Positions 28,361-37,957 of a stretch of DNA of 64,000 nt are shown here, one piece after another; position 1 is the first letter of the stretch; each line of letters starts with the position of its first letter. The DNA lies in assembly GCA_024236175.1 (NCBI GenBank), contig JACKKY010000002.1, forward strand, positions 248,001-312,000. Direction: 5' to 3'. The position numbers and the translations under genes were made by a program. The notes beneath the pieces were generated by a model. That model made no database searches. It was given only the letters and a program-made list of their open reading frames with translations, and was not told where the DNA came from. The stretch is from Novosphingobium sp. Its GTDB lineage: Bacteria; Pseudomonadota; Alphaproteobacteria; Sphingomonadales; Sphingomonadaceae.

Positions 28361-29545
28361 ATGGCAGACGCCGCATCTTCGCACGCACCCCAGCCCGAGG
28401 GTGCGACGGGCGTTCTCGTGCTCGCGGACGGCCACGTCGTCTGGGGCAGGGGATTCGGCGCCGTGGGCGATGCCGTCGGAGAAGTGTGCTTCAACACTTC
28501 GATGACAGGCTATCAGGAAGTGATGACCGATCCGTCCTATGCCGGACAGATCGTCACGTTCACCTTTCCCCATATCGGCAATGTCGGCGTCAACGACGAG
28601 GACCTCGAATCGAAAGTCGACAGCGCCGTCGGCTGCATCGTGCGCGAGGATGTGACGCTGGCGTCCAACTTCCGCTCGCGCGGCGAATTCGGCAACTGGC
28701 TGAAGGATCACGGCAAGATCGGACTCGCCGGTGTCGACACAAGGGCACTGACCCGCCGGATCCGCATGGGCGGCGCACCTAACGCGGTCGTCGCCCACGA
28801 TCCCGACGGCAATTTCGACATTCCCGCGCTCCTGAAACGCGCCCGGGACTGGCCGGGCCTGGAAGGCATGGACCTTGCCAAGATCGTCAGCCGTCAGAAC
28901 GAGGAAGGCTGGGAAGGCAGCACCTGGACGCTGGGCCAGGGCTACGGCCGCAGCCCGCACGACAAGCGTCCGAATGTCGTGGCGATCGATTTCGGGGCGA
29001 AGGACAACATCTTCCGCAACCTGGTGAAGGCCGGAGCGAAAGTCACGGTGGTCCCCGCCCAGACCTCTCTGGAGGACATTCTCGAGCTGAAGCCCGACGG
29101 GGTATTCCTTTCCAACGGCCCGGGCGATCCCGCGGCCACCGGGGCCTATGCCGTGCCGGTGATCAAGGGCCTGCTCGAACGCGACATTCCGCTGTTCGGC
29201 ATCTGCCTCGGCCACCAGATGCTGGCCCTTGCTGCGGGTGCGAAAACGGCCAAGATGTTCCAGGGCCACCGGGGCGCCAACCATCCGGTGCAGCGGGTCG
29301 GCGGGAACTGGGGCGACAGCGAAGGGCTGGTCGAGATCACCTCGATGAACCACGGCTTCGCGGTCGACAATGCCACCCTGCCGGATACGCTGGAGGAAAC
29401 CCACGTCTCGCTGTTCGACGGCTCCAACTGCGGCATCGCGGTGAAAGGCAAGAAGGCATTCGGCGTGCAGTACCACCCCGAGGCCTCGCCGGGCCCGCAG
29501 GACAGTTTCTATCTCTTCGAGAAGTTTGTGGGGATGTTGAAATGA
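28361..29545 (+). CDS. carA: carbamoyl-phosphate synthase small (glutaminase) subunit
   Basis: Hydrolyses glutamine and channels ammonia to CarB for arginine and pyrimidine synthesis. It is 394 residues, with N-terminal ALVLADG-type segment GVLVLADGHVVWG, class I amidotransferase nucleophile FGICLGHQML and C-terminal YHPEASPGPQD. It overlaps the following small gene by 4 bp (ATGA). Confidence 0.98.
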   Translation: MADAASSHAPQPEGATGVLVLADGHVVWGRGFGAVGDAVGEVCFNTSMTGYQEVMTDPSYAGQIVTFTFPHIGNVGVNDEDLESKVDSAVGCIVREDVTLASNFRSRGEFGNWLKDHGKIGLAGVDTRALTRRIRMGGAPNAVVAHDPDGNFDIPALLKRARDWPGLEGMDLAKIVSRQNEEGWEGSTWTLGQGYGRSPHDKRPNVVAIDFGAKDNIFRNLVKAGAKVTVVPAQTSLEDILELKPDGVFLSNGPGDPAATGAYAVPVIKGLLERDIPLFGICLGHQMLALAAGAKTAKMFQGHRGANHPVQRVGGNWGDSEGLVEITSMNHGFAVDNATLPDTLEETHVSLFDGSNCGIAVKGKKAFGVQYHPEASPGPQDSFYLFEKFVGMLK

Positions 29546-29937
29546 GCCTTTCCGAACTCGAACAGCATGTTTTCGCCTATTACGTCGCGGGGCACGCCAA
29601 TGAGCTGAACATCGCGACGCGCTGGTACCCCTATGGCGAGCTGACGCTTGTCATCGCCGACAAGGTCACCGTCGCGGTGCGCAAGTTCGGCCGCAAGCCG
29701 CGCGCCAGCGCCAAGGCCGTGGCGACCGCTTTCCTCGACCACATGATCGAGAAGGGCGCCTGGGCAACCAAGCAGAACGAATTCGGCGGGCAGATGCACC
29801 AGTTCCAGGCCGACAAGTACAAGGCCGAGCTGAAGGCACTGCAGGCCAGCGATCCGATCCTTCAGAAAGCCGCTGCCGGAGGGCCGGACTTCTGGGAAAA
29901 GGCCTTCGATGAGGTGACCGGACAGACCGCCGCGTAA
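29542..29937 (+). CDS. hypothetical protein encoded between carA and carB
   Basis: A 131-residue protein with no motif I recognise. It is mostly helical and charged in the C-terminal half (FQADKYKAELKALQASD), with aromatic residues near the N-terminus (HVFAYYVAGHANELN). No signal peptide or membrane segment is visible. The 4-bp overlap with carA and position 62 bp ahead of carB suggest it is part of the carbamoyl-phosphate synthase operon. Function unknown. Confidence 0.85.
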   Translation: MSLSELEQHVFAYYVAGHANELNIATRWYPYGELTLVIADKVTVAVRKFGRKPRASAKAVATAFLDHMIEKGAWATKQNEFGGQMHQFQADKYKAELKALQASDPILQKAAAGGPDFWEKAFDEVTGQTAA

Positions 29938-29999
29938 GGGCCGGTTTTTCCGCCGCCCATACCCGACACAGACACACGACACGGGGAAGCACCGCCGTA

Positions 30000-32900
30000 A
30001 TGCCCAAACGCACAGACATCTCCTCGATCCTCGTCATCGGCGCCGGACCGATCATCATCGGCCAGGCTTGCGAGTTCGACTATTCGGGCACGCAGGCGAT
30101 CAAGGCGCTCAAGGAAGAGGGCTACCGGGTCGTGCTGGTGAACTCCAACCCGGCGACGATCATGACCGATCCGGACATGGCCGACGCGACCTATGTCGAG
30201 CCGATTACGCCCGAGATCGTCGCCAAGATCATCGACAAGGAGCGGCCCGACGCGCTGCTGCCGACGATGGGCGGACAGACCGCGCTCAACTGCGCGCTTT
30301 CGCTGTTCAACGACGGCACTCTCGAGAAATACGGCGTGCAGATGATCGGCGCCAATGCCGACGCCATCGACAAGGCCGAGGACCGCATGCGCTTCCGCGA
30401 TGCGATGGACAAGATCGGCCTGGAAAGCGCCCGCTCCGGCGAGGCCCACACGGTGGACGAGGCCTTCGCGGTGCTCGAACACACCGGCCTCCCGGCGATC
30501 ATCCGCCCCAGCTTCACGCTGGGCGGCACCGGCGGCGGCGTCGCCTACAACCGCGCCGAATTCGAGCAGATCGTGCGCAGCGGTCTCGATGCCTCGCCCA
30601 CCACCGAGGTGCTGATCGAGGAAAGCCTGCTGGGCTGGAAGGAATACGAGATGGAAGTCGTGCGCGACAGGCACGACAACGCCATCATCATCTGCTCGAT
30701 CGAGAATGTCGATCCGATGGGTGTCCACACCGGCGATTCCATCACCGTCGCCCCGGCGCTGACGCTGACCGACAAGGAATACCAGATCATGCGCTCGGCG
30801 AGCATCGCCGTGCTGCGCGAAATCGGCGTTGAAACAGGCGGTTCGAACGTACAGTTCGCAGTCAACCCGAAGGACGGGCGGCTGATCGTCATCGAGATGA
30901 ACCCGCGCGTTTCGCGCTCCTCGGCGCTGGCGTCCAAGGCGACAGGCTTTCCCATTGCCCGTGTCGCGGCCAAGCTCGCGGTCGGCTACACGCTCGACGA
31001 GATCACCAACGAGATCACCGGCGCGACGCCGGCCAGCTTCGAGCCGACGATCGACTACGTGGTGACTAAGATCCCGCGTTTCGCGTTCGAGAAGTTCAAG
31101 GGCTCGCAACCCTTCCTGTCGACGGCGATGAAGTCGGTCGGCGAGGTGATGGCCATCGGCCGCAATTTCAAGGAATCGGTGCAGAAGGCGCTGCGCGGGC
31201 TGGAAACCGGCCTCGACGGCTTCAATCGCGTCACCGAACTGGAAGATGCGAGCCGCGACGAGGTTACCGCGGCGCTTTCGAAGCAGACGCCGGATCGGCT
31301 GCTGGTTGTGGCTCAGGCTTTCCGCGAGGGCTTCTCGACCGAGGAGATCCACGCCGTCACCCACTACGACCGCTGGTTCCTGCGTCACATCGAGGACATC
31401 GTCGCCGAAGAGACGAAGATCCTCTCCGACGGCCTGCCGAGCGACGCGGCGGGGCTGCGGCGGCTCAAGGCAATGGGATTTTCCGACAAGCGCCTGGCGA
31501 CGCTGGCGGTCCGCTCGGTCCATGTCGCCGGCGGCATGGGGGAGACCCAGGCGAAGCGCTCCGGCCTGCTGCACGATGCGCTGAAGGCGATGGCCGGCGC
31601 CACCAGCGAGGAGGAAGTGCGGGCGCTGCGCCACAAGCTGGGCGTGCTGCCGGTCTTCAAGCGCATCGACAGCTGCGCGGCCGAGTTCGAGGCGATCACG
31701 CCCTACATGTACTCGACCTACGAAACGCCGCTGTTCGGCGAAGCGGAAGACGAAGCCTGGCCGTCCGACCGCAAGAAGGTCGTCATTCTCGGTGGCGGGC
31801 CGAACCGCATCGGCCAGGGCATCGAATTCGACTACTGCTGCGTCCACGCCTGCTTCGCGCTGGACGAGGCCGGCTACGAGACGATCATGGTCAACTGCAA
31901 CCCGGAAACGGTCAGCACCGACTACGACACCTCCGACCGCCTCTATTTCGAGCCGCTCACGGCGGAAGACGTGCTGGAGATCCTGCGCGTTGAGCAGTCT
32001 AACGGCCAGCTCCACGGGGTGATCGTCCAGTTCGGCGGCCAGACCCCGCTCAAGCTGGCGCAGGCGCTGGAGGATGCGGGCATTCCCATCCTCGGCACAT
32101 CGCCGGATGCAATCGACCTTGCCGAAGACCGCGAGCGCTTTGCGGCACTGGTCGAAAAGCTGGATCTCAAGCAGCCGGCCAACGGTATCGCGCGCAGCCG
32201 CGACGAGGCCGTCGCCGTCGCCAACCGGATCGGCTACCCGGTACTGATGCGCCCCAGCTATGTGCTCGGCGGCCGCGCCATGGAGATCGTCGACAGCGAA
32301 AACCAGCTCGACGACTACATCGCCACTGCCGTGCAGGTCTCCGGCGACAGCCCGGTGCTCATCGACCAGTATCTGCGCGATGCGGTGGAATGCGACTGCG
32401 ACGCGCTGTGCGACGGCGAGCAGGTGGTGGTCGCCGGCGTAATGCAGCATATTGAGGAAGCCGGCATCCATTCGGGCGACAGCGCCTGCACCCTACCGCC
32501 CTACAGCCTGCCCGACGAGATCGTCACCGAGATGGAGCGTCAGGCCGAATTGCTGGCGATGGGACTTGGCGTGCGCGGGCTGATGAACGTGCAGTTCGCG
32601 GTCAAGGACGGCGATGTCTACCTGATCGAGGTGAATCCGCGTGCGAGCCGGACGGTTCCCTTCGTCGCCAAGGCGATCGGGCAACCGGTCGCCAAGATCG
32701 CATCGCGGGTCATGGCCGGCGAGATGCTGTCGGACTTCCCGCCGTTCAAGCGCAAACTCGATTACATGGCGGTGAAGGAGGCAGTGTTCCCCTTCGCGCG
32801 CTTCCCCGGTGTCGATCCCGTGCTCAGCCCGGAAATGAAGTCGACCGGAGAAGTGATGGGCATCGACTCCGACTTCGCGACGGCCTTCGCCAAGTCGCAG

Positions 32901-33329
32901 ATCGGGGCGGGGACGATCCTGCCCGAAGGCGGCACCGTGTTCGTTTCCGTGAAGGACAGCGACAAGCCGCAGATCCTGGAAGCGGTGCGGGAGCTTGTAG
33001 AACTGGGCTTTTCGGTCGTCGCGACCGGCGGGACGCAGAGCTACCTCGCCGATGCTGGCGTGCCGGTCAAGCACGTCAACAAGGTGGCGGAAGGGCGGCC
33101 ACACATCGTCGACAAGATCATCGACGGAGAAATCGCGGTTATCTTCAACACGACCGAGGGCTGGCAAAGCCTCAAGGACTCGCAATCCATCCGGGCTTCG
33201 GCGCTTTCGGCCAAGGTGCCGTACTTCACCACCGCAGCGGCGAGCAGGGCCGCAAGCCAGGCGATGACGGCCCTGCGTGGAAGCCAGCTTGCAGTGCGTT
33301 CATTACAAGACTATTATAGCGCAGACTGA
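30000..33329 (+). CDS. carB: carbamoyl-phosphate synthase large subunit
   Basis: ATP-dependent synthetase subunit, 1,109 residues, slightly longer than E. coli CarB (1,073). Two homologous ATP-grasp halves are visible: the first begins with SSILVIGAGPIIIGQACEFD, the second with VVILGGGPNRIGQGIEFDY. A C-terminal MGS-like allosteric domain (SVKDSDKPQILEAVRELV, then TGGTQSYLADAG) binds UMP/ornithine-type effectors in the family. Confidence 0.99.
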   Translation: MPKRTDISSILVIGAGPIIIGQACEFDYSGTQAIKALKEEGYRVVLVNSNPATIMTDPDMADATYVEPITPEIVAKIIDKERPDALLPTMGGQTALNCALSLFNDGTLEKYGVQMIGANADAIDKAEDRMRFRDAMDKIGLESARSGEAHTVDEAFAVLEHTGLPAIIRPSFTLGGTGGGVAYNRAEFEQIVRSGLDASPTTEVLIEESLLGWKEYEMEVVRDRHDNAIIICSIENVDPMGVHTGDSITVAPALTLTDKEYQIMRSASIAVLREIGVETGGSNVQFAVNPKDGRLIVIEMNPRVSRSSALASKATGFPIARVAAKLAVGYTLDEITNEITGATPASFEPTIDYVVTKIPRFAFEKFKGSQPFLSTAMKSVGEVMAIGRNFKESVQKALRGLETGLDGFNRVTELEDASRDEVTAALSKQTPDRLLVVAQAFREGFSTEEIHAVTHYDRWFLRHIEDIVAEETKILSDGLPSDAAGLRRLKAMGFSDKRLATLAVRSVHVAGGMGETQAKRSGLLHDALKAMAGATSEEEVRALRHKLGVLPVFKRIDSCAAEFEAITPYMYSTYETPLFGEAEDEAWPSDRKKVVILGGGPNRIGQGIEFDYCCVHACFALDEAGYETIMVNCNPETVSTDYDTSDRLYFEPLTAEDVLEILRVEQSNGQLHGVIVQFGGQTPLKLAQALEDAGIPILGTSPDAIDLAEDRERFAALVEKLDLKQPANGIARSRDEAVAVANRIGYPVLMRPSYVLGGRAMEIVDSENQLDDYIATAVQVSGDSPVLIDQYLRDAVECDCDALCDGEQVVVAGVMQHIEEAGIHSGDSACTLPPYSLPDEIVTEMERQAELLAMGLGVRGLMNVQFAVKDGDVYLIEVNPRASRTVPFVAKAIGQPVAKIASRVMAGEMLSDFPPFKRKLDYMAVKEAVFPFARFPGVDPVLSPEMKSTGEVMGIDSDFATAFAKSQIGAGTILPEGGTVFVSVKDSDKPQILEAVRELVELGFSVVATGGTQSYLADAGVPVKHVNKVAEGRPHIVDKIIDGEIAVIFNTTEGWQSLKDSQSIRASALSAKVPYFTTAAASRAASQAMTALRGSQLAVRSLQDYYSAD

Positions 33330-33430
33330 TTTCGCCTCCCCACATCGCGAACCATCGGGCCTGTTCCATGACGGAACGGGATGGCCTGTTAGTCGCGAAG
33401 CACCGGGGCGGCGCTGAAGGAAGGACTGGA

Positions 33431-33907
33431 ATGGCAAGTGTCGAAAAGCTGCCGATGCTGGCGGAAGGCTATGAACGGCTGACCGCGGAGCTGAAAGCGC
33501 TGCGCGAGGAACGGCCACGCATCGTCGAGGCCATCGAAGAAGCGCGCGCCCATGGCGACCTTTCGGAAAATGCGGAATATCACGCGGCCAAGGAACGCCA
33601 GGGCCAGGTCGAGGCCATGATCGGGGATCTCGAGGACAAGGTTACCCGCGCCCAGATCATCGATCCCTCGACCCTGACGGGTGACCGGATCATCTTCGGG
33701 GCGACCGTGACCCTGCTGGATGACGATGACAAGCCGGTGAAGTACCAGATCGTCGGCCCCTACGAGGCTGACGCCAAGCTGGGCCGCATCAGCTACAATT
33801 CGCCGCTGGGCAAGGCCCTGATCGGCCGCAAGGTCGATGACGAGATCGAAGTGACGGTCCCCTCGGGCGACCGCTTCTATGTCGTCGACAAGATCGAGTT
33901 CATCTGA
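33431..33907 (+). CDS. greA: transcription elongation factor GreA
   Basis: Stimulates transcript cleavage by backtracked RNA polymerase. It is 158 residues, normal length, with the N-terminal coiled coil (MLAEGYERLTAELKALREE), the basic/acidic tip motif HGDLSENAEYHAAKE and C-terminal SPLGKALIGRKVDDE. It follows carB on the same strand after about 100 bp and could have its own promoter. Confidence 0.97.
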   Translation: MASVEKLPMLAEGYERLTAELKALREERPRIVEAIEEARAHGDLSENAEYHAAKERQGQVEAMIGDLEDKVTRAQIIDPSTLTGDRIIFGATVTLLDDDDKPVKYQIVGPYEADAKLGRISYNSPLGKALIGRKVDDEIEVTVPSGDRFYVVDKIEFI

Positions 33908-33937
33908 TCCGGCGATACCGGACGTGCCCCCGGCTCG

Positions 33938-34159
33938 TCATTCCTCGGGCAGGTCCGGTTCCAGCAGCTTGTGCAGGTGCACAATAACATACTTCATCTC
34001 GGCGTCGTCAACGGTGCGCTGGGCATTGGCGCGCCACACGTCTTCCGCAGCGTCGAAATTGGGGTAGACGCCGACCAGGTCGAGCTTTTCCAAGTCTATG
34101 AAATCCAGACCCTGCGGGTCCTTGACGCGACCGCCCATGACGAGGTGGAGTTTCTGCAT
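33938..34159 (-). CDS. DUF4170 domain-containing protein
   Basis: A 73-residue small cytosolic protein of a family found mainly in alphaproteobacteria. It reads LHLVMGGRVKDP, then VGVYPNFDAAEDVWRANAQ and HLHKLLEPDLPEE. No catalytic motif is visible. It is convergent with greA and downstream of the membrane-protein operon on the minus strand. Function unknown. Confidence 0.82.
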   Translation of the reverse strand: MQKLHLVMGGRVKDPQGLDFIDLEKLDLVGVYPNFDAAEDVWRANAQRTVDDAEMKYVIVHLHKLLEPDLPEE

Positions 34160-34227
34160 ATATCAATCGCCTCCTGGGGAGAGAGGAACGATTCGCAATA
34201 GCGTTGTGCAGGTGCGAACTGCAAGCG

Positions 34228-34695
34228 CTATCGGCCCACCTTCGACCTGAGTTCCTTCGCCTTCTTCGCGATCGTCCTGCCTGCCCTTGTCGTCGCCTGC
34301 TCGGCGGAACCCAGCAGACGGCCCGCCTGATCCGCTGCGGACTCTCCGTAGCCACCCAGGCGGTCGGCAACGGCCGAACCCCGTTCGCGAAGGTCGGAAC
34401 CGGCGGCTTCCGCCCGATCCCAGGCGTTTCGCCCGAAAGCGAGCCCGGTTGCACTTGCGATTTCGGCAGCCTGCACGGCGCGACGGGCAGCCTTGCGGCC
34501 GGCACCGCGCGGCAGGAGAGCGCCGGCGACAAGGCCGATCACAATTCCACCGGCCACCGTCAGGACGGGATGTTCCCTCACAAAAGCGGTGGCGCTCTCG
34601 ATGGCGTTGGGACCAGCAGCGGTTTCGGCCGCTTCCTCTGTCGCATCTTCGTGGGGAGCGTCTTCGGGTTGGATTTCGGGGTCCTGCTCACTCAC
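34228..34695 (-). CDS. hypothetical single-span membrane protein, last gene of YqjD/YqjE-like operon
   Basis: A 155-residue protein. An acidic N-terminus (EQDPEIQPEDAPHEDATEE) is followed by one hydrophobic segment (VLTVAGGIVIGLVAGALLP, about residues 44-62) and a long basic/polar helical tail. No family was assigned. The start is taken as GTG 34695 because AAGGAG lies 9 bp upstream; it overlaps the previous stop by 8 bp, which suggests coupling. Confidence 0.75.
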   Translation of the reverse strand: MSEQDPEIQPEDAPHEDATEEAAETAAGPNAIESATAFVREHPVLTVAGGIVIGLVAGALLPRGAGRKAARRAVQAAEIASATGLAFGRNAWDRAEAAGSDLRERGSAVADRLGGYGESAADQAGRLLGSAEQATTRAGRTIAKKAKELRSKVGR

Positions 34696-35011
34696 TTTGG
34701 CTATCTCCTTGTTCGTCTGTTTCGGCTTCCTGCCCAAGCAGCCCCTCAAGCCAGGCAATTATGGGGTTACGCAGGAACCAAAGCGCGAGTGCTGCAACTG
34801 TTCCGGCGACCACGCCCTTGTTCTGTTCGGCGACTTCCATCGCTACGTTCATTGCATCGCGCGCTTCCGCACCGAGCCTGTCCGCCACCCGACCGGCAAT
34901 GCCCCGCGCTTCGAGATCCTGCCGCACCTGCGACATCCGCGTCTCGAATGCGCCGCGTGCTGCATCGCGTATCGCACGGTCGGCCCGGACCTGGTTTGCA
35001 AGACGCCCCAT
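34688..35011 (-). CDS. hypothetical membrane protein of YqjD/YqjE-like operon
   Basis: A 107-residue protein with an amphipathic Arg-rich N-terminal half (GRLANQVRADRAIRDAARG) and a hydrophobic span near the C-terminus (GVVAGTVAALALWFL). The ATG overlaps the preceding stop codon by one base (TGATG). It may correspond functionally to the small third gene of yqjDEK-like operons, but similarity is too weak to name it. Confidence 0.75.
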   Translation of the reverse strand: MGRLANQVRADRAIRDAARGAFETRMSQVRQDLEARGIAGRVADRLGAEARDAMNVAMEVAEQNKGVVAGTVAALALWFLRNPIIAWLEGLLGQEAETDEQGDSQSE

Positions 35012-35394
35012 CACTCCGGGTCCTTCTCCGACAGGGTGACGGCCATGTTTCTCCACCTTGTCGCGGCGAGAATCCCGCAAATCGCCGCTACCAGCAACAA
35101 TCCGCCGACCACCACCGCAGTTGCGCCCCACGCGGTCAGCATTGGCGTGAGAGCAAGCACTAACCCGAGCGTCAGCGCCATGAGGGCGAAAAACACCAGG
35201 GCAGCCGCAAGCAGACCGAGTATCGCGATGCGCTTGGCTTCCTGCCCGGCGAAAGCGGCGCGGGACTTCTGGTAAGCGAACTCGGCCTCGGCAAGCGCGC
35301 GCGCGTCTTCCGCAAGCTCGCGCAGGTCTTCGGGCAAGGAACGCTCTCTGGCGTCGCCCGAAACCCGAGCTGTCGACGGCTCGCTATCATTCAT
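35011..35394 (-). CDS. phage holin family / YqjE-like membrane protein
   Basis: A 127-residue protein with a charged N-terminal helix (DLRELAEDARALAEAEFAY) and two adjacent hydrophobic helices at about residues 55-105 (ILGLLAAALVFFALMALTL, then a second span around VVVGGLLLVAAICGIL). The layout matches the DUF1469/YqjE holin-like superfamily. It lies directly after a YqjD-like gene, which is the conserved order. Confidence 0.8.
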   Translation of the reverse strand: MNDSEPSTARVSGDARERSLPEDLRELAEDARALAEAEFAYQKSRAAFAGQEAKRIAILGLLAAALVFFALMALTLGLVLALTPMLTAWGATAVVVGGLLLVAAICGILAATRWRNMAVTLSEKDPE

Positions 35395-35430
35395 CGGATG
35401 TTATTTGCCCCCGGTTCGATGGGACGGGTG

Positions 35431-35955
35431 TCAGTCGCTGGAGCCCCTGAACAGCCGCGCCAGCATGAACCCCGCGACCGCAGCCATGCCCACAGCCAGT
35501 CCGGGGCTCTTGCGGACAAAATCCTTCGCATCCTCGCCGAGTTCGTTGAGCTCCTTGGTATCGAGCTTGGTCGCAGCGTCCTGCATCGAACGCGCGGCCG
35601 AACGGGCATAGTCGCCATACTTCGCACCAAGCTTGTCATCGATCGTCGGAGCATTGTCCTCGACCATCTTTCCAAGCGTGGAAATCGCCTTGCTCGCGCC
35701 AGCCTTGCCCTCGTTGGCGAATGCAAATGCCTTTTCCTTGGCCTCGCCACTCTTGGCGCGGGCCTCGTTCGCCCATTCGCTTCCGGTCTGGCTCGCCTTC
35801 TCGCGATAGGCGCCCGCCCGTTCCTGGGCTTCCTTGCCGAGCGCCTGCGCCCCCGCCTTGGCCTCTTCCACGGCCTTGGCGAAATGCGTCTTGGCAACTT
35901 TTTCGGCAGTGGGCTCCGGAGTCGTGTCTGAATTCGGAGTGGTGGTCTCGGGCAT
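35431..35955 (-). CDS. YqjD/ElaB-like (DUF883-type) membrane-anchored protein
   Basis: A 174-residue protein that is Ala/Lys/Glu-rich and helical, with apolipoprotein-like repeats (EEAKAGAQALGKEAQERAG). It has a single C-terminal membrane anchor (SPGLAVGMAAVAGFMLARLF) preceded by KDFVRK, the hallmark of ElaB/YqjD proteins, some of which bind ribosomes in stationary phase. The start at 35955 (MPETTT) has GAGG upstream. It is the first gene of a four-gene minus-strand operon. Confidence 0.8.
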   Translation of the reverse strand: MPETTTPNSDTTPEPTAEKVAKTHFAKAVEEAKAGAQALGKEAQERAGAYREKASQTGSEWANEARAKSGEAKEKAFAFANEGKAGASKAISTLGKMVEDNAPTIDDKLGAKYGDYARSAARSMQDAATKLDTKELNELGEDAKDFVRKSPGLAVGMAAVAGFMLARLFRGSSD

Positions 35956-36124
35956 GGTTACAGTCCTCGTTTGGCCCCGTCGTGGGCTGATAAACGCGAT
36001 ATGGGTACAATCTACCATATCACAACTCGCGCATATTGCTGCAACGCAACTTGCTTGAGAAAGTTCCGCTGCTAAGACCGCCCCGAACCCTGTCAGACAT
36101 GCTCATCCCGGAGATCACAAAGCA

Positions 36125-37411
36125 ATGACCGCGATCATTGACATCCACGGCCGCGAAATCCTCGACAGCCGGGGCAATCCCACCGTCGAAGTCGACGTTT
36201 TGCTCGACGACGGAAGTTTCGGCCGCGCCGCAGTGCCGTCCGGCGCATCGACCGGGGCGCACGAAGCCGTAGAGCTGCGCGACGGCGACAAGGCACGCTA
36301 TCTCGGCAAGGGCGTGCTCAAGGCGGTCGACGCAGTGAACAGCGAAATCAGCGACACGCTGCTCGGCCTCGACGCGGAGGACCAGCGCGACGTGGACCTT
36401 GCGATGATCGCGCTCGACGGCACGGACAACAAGGGCAGGCTCGGCGCCAACGCGATCCTCGGCACCAGCCTCGCGGTCGCTAAGGCGGCGGCTAATGCGC
36501 GCGGCCTGCCGCTCTATTCCTATGTCGGCGGCGTTTCCGCCCATATCCTGCCGGTGCCGATGATGAACATCATCAACGGCGGCGAGCATGCCGACAACCC
36601 GATCGACTTCCAGGAATTCATGATCATGCCGGTCGGCGCGCCGAGCCTTGCCGAAGCGGTGCGCTGGGGCGCCGAGATCTTCCACACGCTCAAGAAGGGC
36701 CTGAGCGAAAAGGGCCTCGCGACGGCGGTCGGCGACGAAGGCGGCTTCGCGCCGAACCTTGCCAGCACCCGCGACGCGCTCGATTTCATCATGGCCTCGA
36801 TCGAGAAGGCGGGCTTCAAGACGGGCAGCGAAGTCGCGCTGGCGCTCGACTGCGCCTCGACCGAATTCTTCAAGAACGGCAAATACGAGATCAGCGGCGA
36901 GGGCCTGTCACTTTCGGGCGCGGAAATGGCAGATTACCTGGCCGACCTATGCGAGGCCTATCCCATCATCTCGATCGAGGATGGCATGGCCGAGGACGAT
37001 TTCGAGGGCTGGAAAGCCGTGACCGACAAGGTCGGCGACAAGGTCCAGCTGGTCGGCGACGACCTGTTTGTCACCAACCCGAAGCGTCTGACGATGGGCA
37101 TCGAGCAGGGCATGGCCAATTCGCTGCTGGTGAAGGTCAACCAGATCGGATCTCTCACCGAGACGCTCGAAGCTGTCTCCATCGCCCAGCGTGCGGGCTA
37201 CACCTGCGTCATGTCGCACCGCTCCGGCGAGACCGAGGACGCGACCATCGCCGACCTCGCGGTCGCGACCAATTGCGGCCAGATCAAGACCGGCAGCCTC
37301 GCGCGCTCCGACCGGCTCGCCAAATACAACCAGCTCATCCGCATCGAGGAAGAGCTGGGCGATGCGGCGGCCTATGCCGGGGCAGGGGCGTTCGGGCGAC
37401 TGTCGGCCTGA
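36125..37411 (+). CDS. eno: enolase
   Basis: Converts 2-phosphoglycerate to phosphoenolpyruvate in glycolysis. It is 428 residues, normal length, with GREILDSRGNPTVEVDV, the SGASTGAHEA loop, metal ligands in ALDCASTEF and SIEDGMAEDD, and the signature LLVKVNQIGSLTET. Here it stands alone, not next to pyrG or the pdh genes. Confidence 0.99.
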   Translation: MTAIIDIHGREILDSRGNPTVEVDVLLDDGSFGRAAVPSGASTGAHEAVELRDGDKARYLGKGVLKAVDAVNSEISDTLLGLDAEDQRDVDLAMIALDGTDNKGRLGANAILGTSLAVAKAAANARGLPLYSYVGGVSAHILPVPMMNIINGGEHADNPIDFQEFMIMPVGAPSLAEAVRWGAEIFHTLKKGLSEKGLATAVGDEGGFAPNLASTRDALDFIMASIEKAGFKTGSEVALALDCASTEFFKNGKYEISGEGLSLSGAEMADYLADLCEAYPIISIEDGMAEDDFEGWKAVTDKVGDKVQLVGDDLFVTNPKRLTMGIEQGMANSLLVKVNQIGSLTETLEAVSIAQRAGYTCVMSHRSGETEDATIADLAVATNCGQIKTGSLARSDRLAKYNQLIRIEEELGDAAAYAGAGAFGRLSA

Positions 37412-37512
37412 ACCCGCCCCCGTCCTGAGGCCCTGGCGGCCCGCCCGAAATCTCCTGCTTGCCTGCGGAGCCATTCCGCGCATCATGGGCCGCCGGAGAG
37501 GAGTAAGAACAC

Positions 37513-37956
37513 ATGACCGCCAATTTTGCCGACTGGGTTGCCATTTGCGAGCGCAAGGCGCGCTATTGCCGCTGTCTCGATACCAAGGACTGGGACGGCT
37601 ACGCTGACTGCTTCACCGAGGATTTCGTCCTCGATACCCCGCCCGAGGGCAACATCCATCACGGCCGGGAAGCCGCGGTGAAAGCCGTTCGGGGCTTCGT
37701 GGAGACCTGGATCACGACGCACCACGTCCACAATCCGGAAGTCGCCTTCGATGGGCCGGACGCCGCCGACGTGATCTGGGCCATGCAGGACCGCAACACC
37801 TATCCCGAGCAGGACGCGAAGGAGAAGGGCTACAGCGGACACACCGGCTTCGGGCACTACCACGAACGCTACGTCCGTTGCGACGACGGCAAGTGGCGCA
37901 TCGCCCGGTCCAAACTGAGCTACCTGCAGATGGACCTACACGGAAAGGACGGCTGA
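37513..37956 (+). CDS. SnoaL-like (NTF2-fold) protein
   Basis: A 147-residue NTF2-fold protein. The N-terminal ERKARYCRCLDTKDWDGY and FTEDFVLDTPP segments and the C-terminal HYHERYVRCDDGKWRIA segment fit SnoaL_4-type members, often polyketide cyclase-like or catabolic isomerase/dehydratase relatives. The substrate is unknown. It is followed at once by a VOC-like gene, and the two may act on the same compound. Confidence 0.8.
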   Translation: MTANFADWVAICERKARYCRCLDTKDWDGYADCFTEDFVLDTPPEGNIHHGREAAVKAVRGFVETWITTHHVHNPEVAFDGPDAADVIWAMQDRNTYPEQDAKEKGYSGHTGFGHYHERYVRCDDGKWRIARSKLSYLQMDLHGKDG

Positions 37957-37957
37957 C

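Noticed and set aside
29862..32471. 869-codon open frame antisense to carB
   Set aside because: Same effect; the plus strand carries the full CarB ATP-grasp motifs.
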